A stretch of DNA of 64,000 bases from Bacilli bacterium (GTDB lineage Bacteria > Bacillota_I > Bacilli_A > RF39 > UBA660): positions 27,374 through 91,373 of the forward strand of contig JAFRUZ010000005.1 in the NCBI GenBank assembly GCA_017438635.1, in the 5' to 3' direction. Positions within the stretch are counted from its first letter, which is position 1, and each line of letters begins with the position of its first letter. The position numbers and the translations under genes were made by a program. Below, piece after piece: positions 17,667-25,993 of this stretch. Under the pieces are notes generated by a model, which was given only the letters and a program-made list of their open reading frames with translations, was not told where the DNA came from and ran no database searches.

Positions 17667-18284
17667 ATGGCTAAAATGCATTTTAAATATGCAAGCATGA
17701 ATTCAGGAAAAAGTATTGACTTAATTAGAACCGCTCATAACTATGAAGAGAATGGCTATAAAGTATTAATAATGAAACCTGCAGTAGATACCAAAGGAGA
17801 AGATTATATAACTTCTAGAATAGGTCTATCAAGGAAAGTAGATGAGTTATTACTTTATTCTGATGATATAATTAAAAAGTTAGAAAACAAGTTAAAAGAT
17901 ATTTCTTGTATTTTAATAGATGAAGCTCAGTTTTTATCTATAAAACAAGTAGATGACCTATTTTTGATATCAAAAGCATGTGATATACCTGTAATATGTT
18001 ATGGGCTTAGAACCAACTTTAAAATGGAAAGCTTTGCAGGTAGTAAAAGATTACTTGAACTATCCGATATTTTGGAAGGTATTTCAACTTTATGTAATTG
18101 TGGAGAAATAGCAAGATATGTAGGAAGAAAAGTAGGAAATAAATATGTGAAAGATGGAGAAGAAATAGTTATTGATGGTACGGAAAATATAACTTATGTA
18201 CCATTATGTGGCAAGTGCTATTTAGAGAGAGTTTGTAAAATAAATTTAAAAGATGTTAAAAAACGACTAATAAAGGAGGACTAA
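17667..18284 (+). CDS. tdk: Thymidine kinase
   Basis: 205 aa. Phosphorylates thymidine for salvage. The P-loop is the family variant 'ASMNSGKS' (about 10-17); 'LIDEAQFLS' is the catalytic/Walker B region; a zinc ribbon is formed by 'CNCGE' and '[10 protein letters not shown]'; 'YVPLCGKCY' closes the lasso. GAGGTGAT sets the start inside the end of ruvA, and its stop touches ruvB, so it belongs to the ruv operon. Confidence 0.95.
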   Translation: MAKMHFKYASMNSGKSIDLIRTAHNYEENGYKVLIMKPAVDTKGEDYITSRIGLSRKVDELLLYSDDIIKKLENKLKDISCILIDEAQFLSIKQVDDLFLISKACDIPVICYGLRTNFKMESFAGSKRLLELSDILEGISTLCNCGEIARYVGRKVGNKYVKDGEEIVIDGTENITYVPLCGKCYLERVCKINLKDVKKRLIKED

Positions 18285-18285
18285 C

Positions 18286-19260
18286 ATGGAAGATAAAGAA
18301 TATGAACAAACAATAAGGCCAAGGCTTATTGATGAATACATTGGTCAAACTGAAGTAAAAGAAAACATGAAAGTATTTATTGAAGCCGCTAAAATAAGAG
18401 GTGAAGCACTAGATCATGTGCTTTTATATGGGCCTCCAGGATTAGGTAAAACAACTATGGCATACATAATAGCCAATGAACTTAACGTAAATATCAAAAC
18501 TGCAAGTGGGCCTTCCATAGAAAAAAGTGGTGATCTTGCAGCAGTGCTTTCTTCACTTGAACCTGGAGATGTTTTGTTTATAGACGAAATTCACAGAATG
18601 CCTAGATTTATTGAAGAAATACTTTATCCAGCCATGGAAGATTTTACTTTAGATATAATCATAGGAACTGAAGGATCCACTAGAAATATAAAAATAGATC
18701 TTCCACCATTTACACTTGTTGGAGCAACTACTAAAGCTGGCGATTTAACATCACCACTAAGAGATAGATTTGGAATAGTAAATAAACTTCAATACTATAC
18801 AGAAGAAGAATTAACTAAGATAGTAAAAAGAACAAGTAAAGTATTAGAAACAGAAATAGATGATGAAGCTGCTAAAGAACTGGCAATACGTAGTAGAGGT
18901 ACTCCAAGAATAGCTAATAAACTATTCCGAAGAGTAAGAGATTTTGCATTAGTTGAAGGTAAAAGTACTATTGATCTTGAAGTAACACAAAAAGCATTAG
19001 ATAGATTAAAAATAGATAAAATAGGGCTTGATGAAACAGATAAAGAACTACTTTTAACAATTATAGAAAAGTTTAATGGTGGTCCTGTAGGAATAGATAC
19101 ATTAGCAACTTCTGTAGGAGAAGAAGTGTCAACTATTGAAGATATGTATGAACCATATTTAATTCAAATAGGAATGCTTAAAAGAACTTCAAGAGGAAGA
19201 ATAGCTACACCAAAAGCATATGAGTATTTTAAGAAAACAAAACAAGGGACATTATTATGA
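18286..19260 (+). CDS. ruvB: Holliday junction helicase RuvB
   Basis: 324 aa, full length. AAA+ motor for branch migration. '[18 protein letters not shown]', Walker A 'GPPGLGKTT' (about 48), Walker B 'FIDEIHRM', sensor 1 '[20 protein letters not shown]' region, and C-terminal winged helix ('[16 protein letters not shown]', 'RTSRGR'). AAAGGAGG upstream. Overlaps the next gene by 4 bp (ATGA). Confidence 0.98.
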   Translation: MEDKEYEQTIRPRLIDEYIGQTEVKENMKVFIEAAKIRGEALDHVLLYGPPGLGKTTMAYIIANELNVNIKTASGPSIEKSGDLAAVLSSLEPGDVLFIDEIHRMPRFIEEILYPAMEDFTLDIIIGTEGSTRNIKIDLPPFTLVGATTKAGDLTSPLRDRFGIVNKLQYYTEEELTKIVKRTSKVLETEIDDEAAKELAIRSRGTPRIANKLFRRVRDFALVEGKSTIDLEVTQKALDRLKIDKIGLDETDKELLLTIIEKFNGGPVGIDTLATSVGEEVSTIEDMYEPYLIQIGMLKRTSRGRIATPKAYEYFKKTKQGTLL

Positions 19261-19895
19261 AAATAGAAATAAATGGTATAGTATATCCTATTGAAATAAC
19301 ATATAAAAACAATAAGAATATGTATCTTAGGATTAAAGATGGTCCAAGAATAGAAATAACTGCTCCAATGAGAACACCAAGTAGAACTATAAATAAGTTT
19401 ATAGAAGAAAACATTGATCATATAGCAAAAAATGTTATAAAAAAAGAGCAATTAAAGAATAAAAAAAGTGGTAAATTTGAGTATTTAGGGCACTATTATG
19501 ATATTCTATATACCGGTAAATATGGAATAACATTAACAGATACAGTAGCATACATAGGACAAAATACAAATATTGATAATTGGTACAAAAAAGAAGCAAA
19601 AGAAATGTTTAAAGAGTATTATGATGAATGTTTTAAATATTTTAGAGAAGCAAATCTAAAACCAGATTTAAAAATAAGAAAGATGAAGAGCAAATGGGGA
19701 GTTTGTAATGTAACAAATAATACAATAACTCTAAATCAAGAACTAATAAAGCTAGAACCTGCTTGCTTAGAGTATGTAATATTTCACGAACTATCCCATT
19801 TGAAACATCCAAATCATTCAAAAGATTTTTGGAGTCTTGTAGAAAAGTATGTTCCAAATTATAAACAAATAAGAAAAAGCATGAAGAATGTGTAA
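19257..19895 (+). CDS. YgjP/WLM-type M48-like metalloprotein
   Basis: 212 aa, cytoplasmic. An N-terminal beta region ('[18 protein letters not shown]') is followed by '[10 protein letters not shown]' and the zinc-binding '[16 protein letters not shown]' (HExxH plus a third His), the signature of the YgjP/DUF45 family of putative metallohydrolases. It is translationally coupled to ruvB. Substrate unknown. Confidence 0.9.
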   Translation: MKIEINGIVYPIEITYKNNKNMYLRIKDGPRIEITAPMRTPSRTINKFIEENIDHIAKNVIKKEQLKNKKSGKFEYLGHYYDILYTGKYGITLTDTVAYIGQNTNIDNWYKKEAKEMFKEYYDECFKYFREANLKPDLKIRKMKSKWGVCNVTNNTITLNQELIKLEPACLEYVIFHELSHLKHPNHSKDFWSLVEKYVPNYKQIRKSMKNV

Positions 19896-19906
19896 GGAGA
19901 AATAAT

Positions 19907-20914
19907 ATGAAATTAAAAGAACTATTGATATCTTTAGGATATACAGAAGAAGATTATGAAATAATAAGAAATGCTTTCCCTATGTCAACTCTCAAAGAAG
20001 AAACTTTATATAAAAATGTTAAAAGAAATTATGATTTTTTAATATCATTAGGCTATAGTAAAGAAGAAATAATCAAAATGACTAAGAATTCTCCTCAAAT
20101 ATATGCCTACTCGGTAGAAAATATTAAACAAAAGTTAGAAGACATGATATCATTAGGCTATAGTAAAGAAGAAGTAATCAAAATGACTAAGAGTGTTCAT
20201 CATATATATAGCAACTCGATAGAAAATATTAAACAAAAACTAGAAGACATGATATTGTTAGGTTACAGTAAAGAAGAAGTAATCAAAATGACGAAAATCC
20301 TTCCTCAAATATATGGCATATCAATAGAAAATATTAAACAAAAGCTAGAAGACATGATATTGTTAGGTTACAGTAAAGAAGAAGTAATTAAAATGACTAA
20401 GAATAAACCAGCAATATATAGTTACTCGATAGAAAATATTAAACAAAAACTAGAAGACATGATAGCGTTAGGATACAGCAAGGAAGAAGCAATCCAAATG
20501 ACAAAGAGTCTTCCGTCAATATATAGCATATCGATAGAAAATATTAAACAAAAACTAGAACACATAGTATTGTTAGGTTATAGCAAAGAAGAAGCAATCC
20601 AAATGACGAAGAGTCTTCCTCAGATATATGGCTACTCAATAGAAAATATTAAACAAAAGATAGATTTTTATGATTCAATCAACATGCATGATTTAGCGGT
20701 AATTCATCCAAAACTGTTAATGCAAAGTACAGCTTTAAGTTACGCTAGATATATGTTTTATAAAGAAAAAGGAATTGACATTAACATGGACAATTATATA
20801 AAACTATTTATGAACAGTAAAAAATTTGAAAAACAATATGGACTAACTAAAGAAGAATTGCTGAAAAAAAATGACAATAACAAAACATTAGAAGAGAGAG
20901 GAATAGCAAAGTGA
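19907..20914 (+). CDS. mTERF-like helical repeat protein
   Basis: 335 aa, cytoplasmic, no signal peptide. Residues 48-257 are six repeats of exactly 35 residues with the consensus 'LGYSKEEVIKMTK' - 'LPQIY' - 'YSIENIKQKLEDMI'; a divergent repeat precedes (1-47) and at least one follows ('AVIHPKLLMQS'). The pattern (hydrophobic pair-Gly, helix, x-x-Pro-x-hydrophobic, helix) is that of mTERF motifs, which form nucleic-acid-binding solenoids in mitochondria and plastids. AAGGAG sets the start, 11 bp after the YgjP-like gene. DNA or RNA binding is inference. Confidence 0.7.
   Translation: MKLKELLISLGYTEEDYEIIRNAFPMSTLKEETLYKNVKRNYDFLISLGYSKEEIIKMTKNSPQIYAYSVENIKQKLEDMISLGYSKEEVIKMTKSVHHIYSNSIENIKQKLEDMILLGYSKEEVIKMTKILPQIYGISIENIKQKLEDMILLGYSKEEVIKMTKNKPAIYSYSIENIKQKLEDMIALGYSKEEAIQMTKSLPSIYSISIENIKQKLEHIVLLGYSKEEAIQMTKSLPQIYGYSIENIKQKIDFYDSINMHDLAVIHPKLLMQSTALSYARYMFYKEKGIDINMDNYIKLFMNSKKFEKQYGLTKEELLKKNDNNKTLEERGIAK
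20048..20677 (+). repeat. Six tandem 105-bp coding repeats
   Basis: Each unit encodes one 35-residue mTERF-like repeat. DNA identity between units is very high (for example AATATTAAACAAAA recurs in every unit), which signals recent expansion by unequal crossing-over and makes copy number likely to vary between strains. Confidence 0.9.
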
Positions 20915-21306
20915 TAGAATTATATAATCTCGGAATAAGTGAAGAAACAATAAAAAATATGTTAGAAGTTGAGCCAAGTATAAAAGAGTTGTCAAAAAAA
21001 GAAATAAAAGAAAAAATAGTATTATTACAAGAACTAAATTGTTCTAATAATCAAATATTATGTATAATAAGCAGCAATCCACAATATTTAAATAAGACAA
21101 AAAATGAGATAATAGAATTAATTAAAACACTATCAGATTATGGTTTTACACCATTGAATATACTATTTGATTCCAATCCATATATATTAAACTTGGAACC
21201 ATCTGAAATAAACAATTATATAGAAAACAGAAAGAATAATGGTGAATCTTTAGAAGATATTATAGATGATTTAGATTCCAATCCATATCTATTTAGTGAA
21301 ATGTAA
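20911..21306 (+). CDS. Second, divergent mTERF-like repeat protein
   Basis: 131 aa. Starts with GTG overlapping the stop of the previous gene (GTGA), so translation is coupled. Three or four degenerate repeats of the same type: 'LYNLGISEETIKNMLEVEPSI', 'LNCSNNQILCIISSNPQYL', 'DYGFTPLNILFDSNPYIL' and 'SLEDIIDDLDSNPYLF', each with the helix-NP-hydrophobic pattern. It probably continues or pairs with the upstream solenoid. A weak possibility is that the two were once one gene. Confidence 0.6.
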   Translation: MIELYNLGISEETIKNMLEVEPSIKELSKKEIKEKIVLLQELNCSNNQILCIISSNPQYLNKTKNEIIELIKTLSDYGFTPLNILFDSNPYILNLEPSEINNYIENRKNNGESLEDIIDDLDSNPYLFSEM

Positions 21307-21390
21307 AAGTCTAAAAAATAAATAAGGTAGACAATAAAATAAAACAAGATAAAATGCATCTAATAAACAAAGCTAAAAAATTAAAATGAG

Positions 21391-21418
21391 TTTGCTTTAT
21401 ATTTATAAGTGCTATAAT
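21391..21418 (+). promoter_or_regulatory. Promoter of the 157-aa hypothetical gene
   Basis: TTTGCT, 16 bp spacer, TATAAT with TGC before it, 30 bp upstream of the start at 21448. Confidence 0.55.
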
Positions 21419-21447
21419 AAATGAGAATTCATATAGAGGTGATTAAC

Positions 21448-21921
21448 ATGTCTAATATAAAAAAAGAATTAACTTCATTTGAAGAATACATTAAAATAAA
21501 CATGAAAGCTATAAAAATGAGAAATATAAAACACAAGTATTACTCTGAAATAGCAAGTCATGATTATGATGATTATACAGTAGAAGAATTTTTAACTTTA
21601 TGCAAGATTAATAGAATGGAAGAACTTGGAGTAATTAATGAATCAGTTTCGAGTAAATTAAAAGAACTAATTGATATAAAAATGCAAGTTGATGATTTAA
21701 TTGGAGAAGAAGCTAGAAAAGTTTTATACTATAATTCGAGTGCTCCTAATTATTTAAAAGATCTTCATAAAATGTCTGAAGCAATTAACAACAAACTAAA
21801 AAAATATCATTTAACTATGGGTGATATTAGTTTTGTAGATATGCTAGATGCTACTATAAAAGTAGAAAATAACAAAGAGTATACAAAAGATCAAAACGTC
21901 AGAACAAAAAGAATTGATTAG
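21448..21921 (+). CDS. Hypothetical alpha-helical protein
   Basis: 157 aa, soluble, largely helical and charged, without recognised motifs. The start at 21448 is preferred to the upstream ATG at 21421 because AGAGGTGAT lies just before it and the -10 box is too close to 21421. It is followed after 8 bp by an RNA methyltransferase gene with its own AGGAGG. Function unknown. Confidence 0.65.
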   Translation: MSNIKKELTSFEEYIKINMKAIKMRNIKHKYYSEIASHDYDDYTVEEFLTLCKINRMEELGVINESVSSKLKELIDIKMQVDDLIGEEARKVLYYNSSAPNYLKDLHKMSEAINNKLKKYHLTMGDISFVDMLDATIKVENNKEYTKDQNVRTKRID

Positions 21922-21929
21922 GAGGTACT

Positions 21930-22655
21930 ATGTTGATAACTAGTGTTGACAATAAAAAAATAAAAGACATTGTAAAATTAAAACAAAAAAAATATAGAGA
22001 TTCTGAAAACAAATTCATCATAGAAACAGAAAACTTAATAAAAGAAGCTTATATTGAAGGAGCACTTGAAGAAGTATATATCTTAGAGAATGAAAAATTA
22101 TCTTTTGATATAGATTGTCCTATCTATTATGTATCAGAATCTGTAATGAACAAAATAAAAGATATAAAAACATCTAAATATCTTGGAATATGTGCAAAAA
22201 AAGATAGTAAAGAGTACATAGGAAAAAGATATTTAATGTTAGATAAAGTATCTGATCCAGGTAATCTTGGTACAATAATAAGAAGCGCAGTAGCATTTAA
22301 CATAGATACACTTATACTATCAGAGGATTCTTGTGATGCATATAACGATAAAACCATAAGAGCTACTGAAGGAGCATTATTTAGATTAAACATTATTAGA
22401 GAACCTTTGGAAGAATCACTAAATAATTTACAAAAACTAAACATTAATATATATGGTACTGATGTAATAAAAGGAGATAGCGTAAATACCGTAAATAAAG
22501 AAAATTTCTGTATCATCATGGGTAATGAAGGTTCTGGAATAAGTGATAAAGTTAAAAAAAGAATAAATAACTATATTCACTTAGATACAAATAATGTAGA
22601 AAGCCTCAATGTAGCGGTAGCTACTAGTATTATTCTATATGAATTAGACAAATAG
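21930..22655 (+). CDS. TrmH/SpoU-family RNA 2'-O-methyltransferase
   Basis: 241 aa. N-terminal substrate-binding domain ('KKYRDSENKFIIETENLIKEA') and C-terminal SPOUT knot: 'LMLDKVSDPGNLGTIIRSAVAF', 'IIMGNEGSGIS' and 'LNVAVATSIILYE', the three SpoU motifs. Length and layout fit the YsgA-like branch that methylates rRNA or tRNA. AGGAGGT upstream. Exact target unknown. Confidence 0.92.
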   Translation: MLITSVDNKKIKDIVKLKQKKYRDSENKFIIETENLIKEAYIEGALEEVYILENEKLSFDIDCPIYYVSESVMNKIKDIKTSKYLGICAKKDSKEYIGKRYLMLDKVSDPGNLGTIIRSAVAFNIDTLILSEDSCDAYNDKTIRATEGALFRLNIIREPLEESLNNLQKLNINIYGTDVIKGDSVNTVNKENFCIIMGNEGSGISDKVKKRINNYIHLDTNNVESLNVAVATSIILYELDK

Positions 22656-22659
22656 TAAT

Positions 22660-22711
22660 AAAACCTAGGTAATATATATTTTTATGTAAATAATATATAT
22701 GAGGAGGTTTT
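22660..22711 (+). promoter_or_regulatory. Terminator-like hairpin with an embedded Shine-Dalgarno
   Basis: AAAACCT pairs with AGGTTTT and ATATATATT with AATATATAT, with an internal loop between. A T7 run follows, so it can act as terminator of the methyltransferase gene. GAGGAGG (22701-22707), the Shine-Dalgarno of the micro-ORF at 22718, lies in the 3' side. Confidence 0.65.
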
Positions 22712-22717
22712 TTTATT

Positions 22718-22771
22718 ATGAAAAAATTTAATAATATATCTCCATTTAATCGACATAAAACTGACATATAA
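22718..22771 (+). CDS. 17-aa micro-ORF upstream of spoIIAA
   Basis: ATG with GAGGAGG 10 bp upstream, encoding MKKFNNISPFNRHKTDI. The Shine-Dalgarno is better than that of most genes here. It ends 31 bp before the SpoIIAA-like gene. It may be a leader peptide or a small sporulation protein; expression is unproven. Confidence 0.35.
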   Translation: MKKFNNISPFNRHKTDI

Positions 22772-22802
22772 CTTGATATAGTTTTAAAAAAGGAGAAAGA
22801 AA

Positions 22803-23141
22803 ATGCTAGATATAGATATGAAATTTAAACATGGAATACTAATAGTTAGATTAAAAGGAATACTAGATGGAGATACTATTACTATGTTCACAAACGATTT
22901 AGAAGAAGTTATTAAAAACAATGGAGTAAAATATGTTCTCTTAAATCTAAAACAACTAAAATACATAGATAACTATGGATTAAAAGCAATAAAAAATAGT
23001 TATAAAAGAATAAAAAATAATAATGGAAAACTCATAATATGTGGAATAGATAGGTTGTTTAAAAATAATCAAATACTTGACGATAGTCTTTATCAAGTAA
23101 ATGAAGAAGTAACAGCATATGAACTTATATATGAAAGATAA
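22803..23141 (+). CDS. SpoIIAA-like STAS protein lacking the phospho-serine
   Basis: 112 aa. A single STAS domain aligning end to end with the anti-anti-sigma factor SpoIIAA: 'DIDMKFKHGILIVRLKGILDGDT' and 'LKYIDNYGLKAIKNSYKRIK'. In Bacillus the second motif is DSSGLG and its Ser58 is phosphorylated by the kinase SpoIIAB; here the two serines are Asn57-Tyr58. The gene for SpoIIAB, normally next, is absent: the sigma factor gene overlaps directly. AAAGGAG sets the start. A pair 'STAS protein plus sigma factor' without the kinase would need another control mode. Confidence 0.8.
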   Translation: MLDIDMKFKHGILIVRLKGILDGDTITMFTNDLEEVIKNNGVKYVLLNLKQLKYIDNYGLKAIKNSYKRIKNNNGKLIICGIDRLFKNNQILDDSLYQVNEEVTAYELIYER

Positions 23142-23778
23142 AGCTACAGTTTTATTAGAAAATGAAAGTATAGTCTATTCCATCATAAACAAATATACAT
23201 ATTACTTTGATAAAGATGATCTCTATCAAGTAGGAATGATAGGACTAATGGATGCTTATGAACACTATAAAGGTGACAAAAACACAAAGTTTTCTTCATT
23301 TGCCTATTTTTATGTTTTAGGAAAAGTAAAAGAATATATTAGAAATTCAAATATGATAAAAACAAGTAAAGAATTAGTAAAACTAAACTCATCGATAGAA
23401 AAAGCAAGAGATTATCTAACCCAAAGAATAGGGCGTATTCCTACAGATGATGACATTGCTCTATTTTTAGAAATAGATATTGAACATCTTCGGCAGGCCA
23501 AAGAGGCCAATAGTTTAATAATGAGTTTAGAAGAGAATAGTGAAGAAATAAATTTATACAGTAAAATAGGTTATGAAGAAAAACTATATAGAGAAGACAT
23601 ATTAGACTTAAAAAAAGAGTTAAACAAACTGAATGAGTACGATCAAAACATTATAAAAAAAAGATATGAGGAGGGATTAACTCAAAGTGAACTTTCACAA
23701 GAATTAGGAATTAATCAAGTAAAAGTATCAAGAAAGGAGAAAGAAATATTAACAAGATTAAGAACAAGACTAATGTAG
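23119..23778 (+). CDS. Sigma-70 family factor, probable SigF
   Basis: 219 aa (215 from the alternative ATG at 23131). Region 2 'DDLYQVGMIGLMDAYEHYKG' and 'FSSFAYFYVLGKVKEYIRN', region 3 'GRIPTDDDIALFLEID' and region 4 'TQSELSQELGINQVKVSRKEKEIL' resemble SigF more than SigG or SigE. It is about 35 residues shorter than Bacillus SigF at the N-terminus. No Shine-Dalgarno is seen; it overlaps spoIIAA by 23 bp, so translation is coupled. The SigF call rests on this neighbour and on region 3-4 similarity. Confidence 0.75.
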   Translation: MNLYMKDKATVLLENESIVYSIINKYTYYFDKDDLYQVGMIGLMDAYEHYKGDKNTKFSSFAYFYVLGKVKEYIRNSNMIKTSKELVKLNSSIEKARDYLTQRIGRIPTDDDIALFLEIDIEHLRQAKEANSLIMSLEENSEEINLYSKIGYEEKLYREDILDLKKELNKLNEYDQNIIKKRYEEGLTQSELSQELGINQVKVSRKEKEILTRLRTRLM

Positions 23779-23789
23779 TCTTGTTTTTA
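23763..23789 (+). terminator. Rho-independent terminator
   Basis: AACAAGACTA-ATG-TAGTCTTGTT perfect 10-bp stem with T tail; includes the stop codon of the sigma factor gene. Confidence 0.85.
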
Positions 23790-23831
23790 GTTTATTAAAA
23801 AGTATATAATAGTTTATAGTGAGGTGTTATT

Positions 23832-24425
23832 ATGACAAAAAAAATAGAATTAATTAACAAAAGTATTGGAGCGGCTTTATTAATCTCTTTAGGAGACTAT
23901 GCTCTATTAAAACTAGGATTACCTTTGGGTCCAGTACTATTCTCTTTAGGATTACTTGGAGTATGTTACATGGGTCAAAACTTATTTACAGGTAAATGTG
24001 GTTTTTTAATTGAAGACAAGATAAAACCAATAGATTTATTAATAATACTATTAGTAAACTTAATCGCAGGATATTTATTTGGATTGGTTTTTTCAATAAC
24101 TGATCCTGAAGTACTAAAAAATGCTATAACAAAAGTAAAAACATGGGATGTATCATTAGCATTCTTTATTAAATCTATACTATGTGGTGTAATTATGTAT
24201 ATAGCAGTGTTTATGTATAGAAAAGGAACACCACTTGGTATAATATTTGGAATACCTTTATTTATATTCTGTGGTTTTCAACACTGTATTGCTAACATTA
24301 TAACAATGGGAGTTGCTAGAACTTGGCATACTTCAATACTAATTTGTATAGTAGGTAACTTTATAGGTTCACTATTTATGTGGTATGTGTCAAAAGATGT
24401 AAAACTAAATAAGAAGAAAAAATAA
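23832..24425 (+). CDS. Formate/nitrite transporter (FNT) family channel
   Basis: 197 aa with six hydrophobic segments; shorter than the usual 260-280 residues. 'LFTGKCGFLIEDK' matches the FNT L/T-F-T-G-N/K loop and 'GFQHCIANIITMGVA' the conserved H-x-x-A-N channel segment carrying the central His. It is expected to move formate, nitrite or a similar small anion. TATAAT at 23805-23810 and GAGGTG provide promoter and ribosome binding site. It leads the sanitation gene cluster. Confidence 0.85.
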   Translation: MTKKIELINKSIGAALLISLGDYALLKLGLPLGPVLFSLGLLGVCYMGQNLFTGKCGFLIEDKIKPIDLLIILLVNLIAGYLFGLVFSITDPEVLKNAITKVKTWDVSLAFFIKSILCGVIMYIAVFMYRKGTPLGIIFGIPLFIFCGFQHCIANIITMGVARTWHTSILICIVGNFIGSLFMWYVSKDVKLNKKKK

Positions 24426-24434
24426 GGAGGAGTT

Positions 24435-24917
24435 ATGGAACTATTAGATTTGTATGACGAAAAAGGTAACAAGTTAAACAAAACAGTAGAACGTGGTAAA
24501 CATCCTTATGACGGTTATATACTTTTAAGTATTGTTTTTATTAAAAATACAAAAGGAGAGTATTTAATCCAAAAAACAAGTAAAGAAAAAGATTTTAAAT
24601 ATGCAACTACTGGAGGTCATGTTACAACAGGAGAAACTGCTCTTAGTTGTATTATAAGAGAACTAGAAGAAGAAATTGGTTTAAAGGTTAATGAAGAAGA
24701 GTTAAGGTTTATTTGTTTGGATTCATTTCCTAAAAAACTATGCCTTTTTAGTGTCTATTTCTTAGAAAAAGATATAAATATAGATGAATTAACTCTTCAA
24801 AAAGAAGAAGTGGAATTTATAAAATGGATGTCTAAAGATGAAATACTAAATCTTATTGAAACAAATGAATTTAAAGAATCACATGCACATTTATTTCAAA
24901 AGTATATTATGGAGTAG
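24435..24917 (+). CDS. Nudix hydrolase 1
   Basis: 160 aa. Nudix box 'GGHVTTGETALSCIIRELEEEIG' (around residues 57-79; G-x5-E-x7-REUxEExGU) in an otherwise single-domain protein. The N-terminal 'LLDLYDEKGNKLNKTVERG' is like that of IDI/Nudix proteins. AAGGAGGAG upstream. First of three Nudix genes within 2.5 kb. Confidence 0.92.
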   Translation: MELLDLYDEKGNKLNKTVERGKHPYDGYILLSIVFIKNTKGEYLIQKTSKEKDFKYATTGGHVTTGETALSCIIRELEEEIGLKVNEEELRFICLDSFPKKLCLFSVYFLEKDINIDELTLQKEEVEFIKWMSKDEILNLIETNEFKESHAHLFQKYIME

Positions 24918-24920
24918 TTT

Positions 24921-25346
24921 ATGAAAATAATAGAATATGAAGATAAGTATCGTGATGATATGATATTTATGGTATTAAATGCTAAAAATGCTTTAGGAAG
25001 AATACCTAGATTAAATGAGGATTTATTAGATATAAAAACCAATTATACTGATAAAAAACAACCATTTTGGTTAGCTATAGATGAATTTGATAGAGTAATA
25101 GGGTGTATTGGAACAAAAATAAAAGAAGATGGTAATTTATACTTATCACACTTATATATAAGCCCCAATTTGAAAAGACATGGTGTAGGAAGCAAACTAT
25201 TAGAAATAGCAGAACAGTCTGCCAAAGAAAGAAACTACAAAGAAATACATGTTCATTTAGGAAAGGATTATTTAGAAAGCCATATTTTTTATCCAAAAAA
25301 AGGTTATAAAGAATATAAAGAATTATATATGAAAAAAACATTATAA
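24921..25346 (+). CDS. GNAT-family N-acetyltransferase
   Basis: 141 aa. Acetyl-CoA-dependent transferase fold: 'LYLSHLYISPNLKRHGVGSKLLEIAEQ' carries the R/Q-x-x-G-x-G/A acetyl-CoA loop (RHGVGS). It starts 3 bp after the first Nudix gene. Substrate unknown; may modify an amine generated in the same cluster or act independently. Confidence 0.85.
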   Translation: MKIIEYEDKYRDDMIFMVLNAKNALGRIPRLNEDLLDIKTNYTDKKQPFWLAIDEFDRVIGCIGTKIKEDGNLYLSHLYISPNLKRHGVGSKLLEIAEQSAKERNYKEIHVHLGKDYLESHIFYPKKGYKEYKELYMKKTL

Positions 25347-25355
25347 GGAGGGCGT

Positions 25356-25982
25356 ATGAAAGAAGTATTATTTGCAACAGGAAATCAAAGTAAAATAAAT
25401 AGATTTAAACAAAAACTAGAAAAAAATGATATTAAGCTACTATCTTTAAAAGATCTAAATATAGATCTAGATATTGAAGAAAATGGTAAAACTGCAATAG
25501 AAAATGCGCTTATAAAAGCAAGAGCATACTATAATGAATTACACATACCAGTAATTGGAATGGACGATACACTATACTTAGAAAATGTTCCAGAAGAATA
25601 TCAACCAGGTTTATATGTAAGAAGAGTAAATGGTAAAGTATTAACAGATGAAGAAATGATAAACCATTATATCAGTTTAGTAAATAAATATGGAGAAAGT
25701 GGAAAACTATATTGCAAATGGGTATATGGAATGGCTGTGATAAATGAAAACGGTAAAGAAAACACATATTCATGGAGTAAGGATGATTTTTATATAGTAA
25801 ACATCCCCTCAGAAAAAAGACATGATGGTTATCCCTTAAACTCAATATCAAAATATAAAAAAATAGATAAATATTTCACTGATGTAACAGAGGAAGACAA
25901 AGAAAGCCTAAAAGTAAATGAAGATCATGTTATAGATTTTATCGTAACAAGTATCAATAACAAAAAAAATAGAAACAGGTGA
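25356..25982 (+). CDS. Ham1/RdgB-like non-canonical purine NTP pyrophosphatase
   Basis: 208 aa. Hydrolyses ITP, XTP or related nucleotides to monophosphates. 'FATGNQSKINRFKQKL' is the Ham1 T/SxNxxK motif; 'EENGKTAIENALIKARAYY' and 'VIGMDDTLYLE' (D-D in place of the usual D-S-G-L) follow. The absence of Ser-Gly at the usual 'ADDSGL' position makes it a divergent member. AAGGAGGGC sets the start. Confidence 0.8.
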   Translation: MKEVLFATGNQSKINRFKQKLEKNDIKLLSLKDLNIDLDIEENGKTAIENALIKARAYYNELHIPVIGMDDTLYLENVPEEYQPGLYVRRVNGKVLTDEEMINHYISLVNKYGESGKLYCKWVYGMAVINENGKENTYSWSKDDFYIVNIPSEKRHDGYPLNSISKYKKIDKYFTDVTEEDKESLKVNEDHVIDFIVTSINNKKNRNR

Positions 25983-25993
25983 GAAAAATCATT

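Noticed and set aside
20048..20677. CRISPR-like periodic repeats
   Set aside because: Period is 105 bp with no unique spacers; the units are in frame and encode protein repeats. No CRISPR array or cas gene is present in the window.
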